Positions 61,630 to 64,000 of a stretch of 64,000 nt of DNA are shown here, piece after piece; position 1 is the stretch's first letter; the number at the start of each line of letters is the position of its first letter. The stretch lies in assembly GCF_905163445.1 (NCBI RefSeq), contig NC_053196.1, positions 13,293,501 to 13,357,500 of the forward strand, written 5' to 3'. The notes beneath the pieces were generated by a model. The model made no database searches. It was not told where the DNA came from and saw nothing but the letters and a program-made list of their open reading frames with translations. This stretch comes from Pararge aegeria (taxonomy: Eukaryota > Arthropoda > Insecta > Lepidoptera > Nymphalidae). The position numbers and the translations under genes were made by a program.

Positions 61630-62830
61630 AGTGCTAGAAATTCAATATAACTATAGTCATGAAACGAAAACGGTACTGTTTGATTAGACTTACAGTCCCA
61701 CCATATCGTCCATATCACATGTCCTGTTTATTTATATAAATATAGTCGTGTTATCAATAGCTTCTCCCAACGCGAGGGTTTATTTAACCGTATGTATTGC
61801 CGTTTTCCAATTTCGTTCAAAACAGGGAAGTAGAGCATCTGCAAAAAATAAAATTCGTGTGCAGCATCAGGAAAATGTTTTCTCATATGGCGGAAAATCC
61901 TGAGGCTAATGCGTGTTAGGGCCCATGCCGGGGAATTTATGTCGCACTTTTGTTTTACGAGCTCTCTGAATAAATTTCATAATACACTGCCACGGGCGGT
62001 TAGTATATTTTACGAGCGAGATAGCGGTATTTATGATATGTTGGTGAGTGAGATGGAGATATTTATATGATGTTTATGGCCGTGTATGGATACGATTATT
62101 GTTTATTTCATGTATTTAGTTTATGTAAGTGCTGTATAGTTTATAATATAGTAGAGCCTAGGCATAGTTATCGTACAGTTGATATTTGTATGATTTGTAT
62201 GGTACGATCTCAAGAAAATATGAACCTCTATGCTCTCTATGCTTTCGATTTCAGTATTCAATGTTGCAATTGCATTTTTTGTTATTTTTTTTATTCAACA
62301 TGAATTAAATTTCATCATCAGAATATATAAGTAATTAAAAAAAAATAAACAACCATTATATTCTGTAATGCCTATATTTAGTTTATTCTATTTAACCGTA
62401 AAATGTTTATAAATAGTTAAGAAAACTATCTAAATATTTTCTACCATGCAAAACATTTAAGTGAATCATGTACATCGGACCACCGTTAAGTGAGATATAT
62501 GGTAAAGAACAACATATTATATTAAAATTTTACCGCCTTGTTTTTTTTAACCACATGTGTCATAAATAGTTTAAGTTCTGTCAACCTCAATTTTAACTGC
62601 CACTTACGAAGTTAGAAGGCTAACTTCTTAATATTGTTATTACCGGAGATGTTTGCTTTTTTGTTTTAAATAAAAAAAAAGATATGAAAATTAAGCTTAT
62701 TTTCTATAATAATAATAATAATTAGATTTATTGCATAAATACACGTAGATAATCAGATGTTACAAATTTAGTTTTTGTTGTTGAAACAGTGTATTACCAT
62801 TAATTTGGTGTGCAACTTACAATCATATTA
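61630..62830. other. repeat-poor stretch with a GC-balanced core
   Basis: 61760-62060 contains AGGGCCCATGCCGGGGAATT and CTGCCACGGGCGGTTAG without any repeat match. The remainder is AT-rich; a 78-residue frame at 62067-62303 carries no motif. Confidence 0.3.
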
Positions 62831-62834
62831 TATA

Positions 62835-63090
62835 TAGGTACTCCGCGAAAAGCAACAGAAACTGTATAGTGTAATTTATAATTTCTTCAATCCTTATACT
62901 CCACACCATACAGACCCTGGCAATTTACGCACGTTTTGGTCCGAAACCGGAGCATCCGAGATTTTGACTTTGCAATGAATAATTGTTAACTTTCTTATGA
63001 CTTAACAATAGTTATGTCAATAATATATTCATTGTAAACTCAACATCATTATCGGAATTACTCAAAGTAACGCCTGCTTCTATCCAATTA
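62835..63090 (+). mobile_element. Foldback-M with both outer arms
   Basis: Starts inside the left arm at TACTCCGCGAAAAGCAAC, passes CCTTATACTCCACACCATAC, ACGCACGTTTTGGTCCG and a rearranged centre (TGACTTTGCAATGAATAATT, TTCATTGTAAACTCAACATC), and ends AGTAACGCCTGCTTCTATCC, AATT. The right terminus is the reverse complement of the left terminus at 18256. Confidence 0.7.
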
Positions 63091-63094
63091 AAAA

Positions 63095-64000
63095 AAAATC
63101 TCTGTTCCAGAGTTTGTGTCTTTTGCAAACGCTAGAATTTTAATTTTTTTTTTCCAATTTTTAAAGATTTTACAAATGCTTTAACTTGCTTCATAGTTAG
63201 TACCTACTACAGAATAAGACTCGACTCTTAAATCAGTAGTACAGAATAATTTCTCAAGTCGACTGTCAATCAAAATCGACTTAGCTACTGAGACTTATTG
63301 GTTGATATGATCACCCCATCCCTAACCCTTCACGTAATACGTGGCGTAAACGTTTAGTGATAATGTGTGATAATGCGAGGGTGGGGTCCCAAGGGAGATT
63401 GCCCTTACAACGTAGATCAAATGTTACGGCTTGCCTAATAGGTATGTGGAAACAATGTGCAAAAATTTTCTTCGCGAATTTACTTTCGAAATTTTTGTTA
63501 GCACGGTTTCGAACGAGTAAGATATATGTATTGTTTACAAAACAAGAAGCTTTATTCATATTAGTTAAATTAGTTTTTTTTTTATGTTAGCTTCACTTGT
63601 ATGTTTGTATGTTTGTAACCGACTTCTTTGGACGCTATTTCTTAGTTTTTTTTTTTTTAATTATTTTATTTATTTCATTATTAAAATATTTTGTCAATAA
63701 TAAAAATAATTACAATCTAGCATTAACATTTACAAAAGACTTATACTATAAAGATTATGTTTTGCGTTATTTATATATAATGTTTGTGCAACACGTAGAT
63801 GATACAGACCTTCAGCTAAAAATACCACGCAAGTTATATTACCAAATTTCAGGATAATCTGAAACACTTAAAATATTATGCAAAAATAGTAAACGCAACA
63901 ATATTGTTAAGAACAATTTTTATTGTTAACATTATAGTTAGGTTTGTACCTTAGGACCTTCGTATAAAATGATAGCAGAGCAGTTCGTTGTATCTCCCTA
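63095..64000. other. stretch without a recognised gene
   Basis: Opposed frames at 63311-63590 (82 and 77 residues) and one at 63597-63857 (86 residues) show no motif I recognise. GTATGTTTGTATGTTTGTAACC at 63599 resembles part of a dispersed repeat. Confidence 0.35.

Noticed and set aside
63311..63590. opposed frames of 82 and 77 residues
   Set aside because: No conserved motif in either, and mutual overlap makes chance likely.
1..64000. CRISPR arrays, operons or other bacterial features
   Set aside because: No spaced direct-repeat array, no ribosome-binding sites with long frames; all evidence points to animal nuclear DNA.

Overview
The window is AT-rich animal nuclear DNA, most probably from a ditrysian moth or butterfly. 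The evidence is a dense set of interspersed repeats familiar from lepidopteran genomes: tRNA-derived SINEs, 3' ends of RTE-like and other non-LTR retrotransposons, Helitrons whose ends begin TCCTACTAATATTAT and finish CTAG, and hAT-type miniature elements. A nymphalid, perhaps satyrine, source is a guess from the abundance of SINE-A. I see no convincing host protein-coding gene. The only functional gene I can support is one tRNA-Thr(CGT) at 35628-35699. The open reading frames are short; those I can place are decayed C-termini of retrotransposon reverse transcriptases.

Labels used below (mine, for this window). SINE-A: tRNA-derived head, body ending near GTATTGTCGTAG, A/T-rich tail. SINE-B: tRNA-derived head, (GATGAT)n tail; most copies lie on the minus strand. 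SINE-C: tRNA-derived head, tail containing GATTGCAGTCAAGG. LINE-E: 3' end AATAAAG...(TTTGAC)n. LINE-G: 3' end with an ATCGCT/AGCGAT hairpin. LINE-J: reverse transcriptase C-terminus plus a tail shared with SINE-C. LINE-K and LINE-L: two other non-LTR C-termini. RTE: an RTE-like C-terminus. Foldback-M: a long palindromic element present only as deletion derivatives. Repeats D, F and H: unclassified dispersed repeats.

Layout. 0-5 kb: an AT microsatellite with a hairpin, a LINE-L remnant and SINE-C. 6-15 kb: Helitrons, LINE-E copies, a local tandem duplication, hAT miniature elements, SINE-B copies and an RTE fragment. 15-24 kb: SINE-A/B/C, Foldback-M, a repeat-poor block at 19.6-20.7 kb and a hAT element carrying an antisense LINE-J. 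24-35 kb: adjacent Helitrons, LINE-J, an RTE remnant, a CpG-rich block and a three-layer nest at 32.6 kb. 35.6 kb: the tRNA. 36-49 kb: more SINEs, Foldback-M derivatives and several perfect hairpins, including a pair at 43.2-43.4 kb. 49-64 kb: sparser repeats, a SINE inside a SINE, a composite hAT element at 59.25-60.37 kb, a perfect 55-bp tandem duplication and two repeat-poor blocks.

The repeats tell one story of layered invasions. hAT elements are inserted in SINEs, SINEs in hAT elements, and SINEs in SINEs, and exact or near-exact target-site duplications fix the order. Two SINE families share 3' tails with LINEs here (SINE-C with LINE-J, SINE-B with RTE), which suggests the partners that mobilised them. 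I found no evidence of a novel protein-based system. The most unusual features are the palindromic element reconstructed from partial copies, the scatter of unrelated perfect hairpins, and the conserved LINE-G 3' hairpin. All family assignments rest on reading the sequence and on general knowledge; no database search was run.
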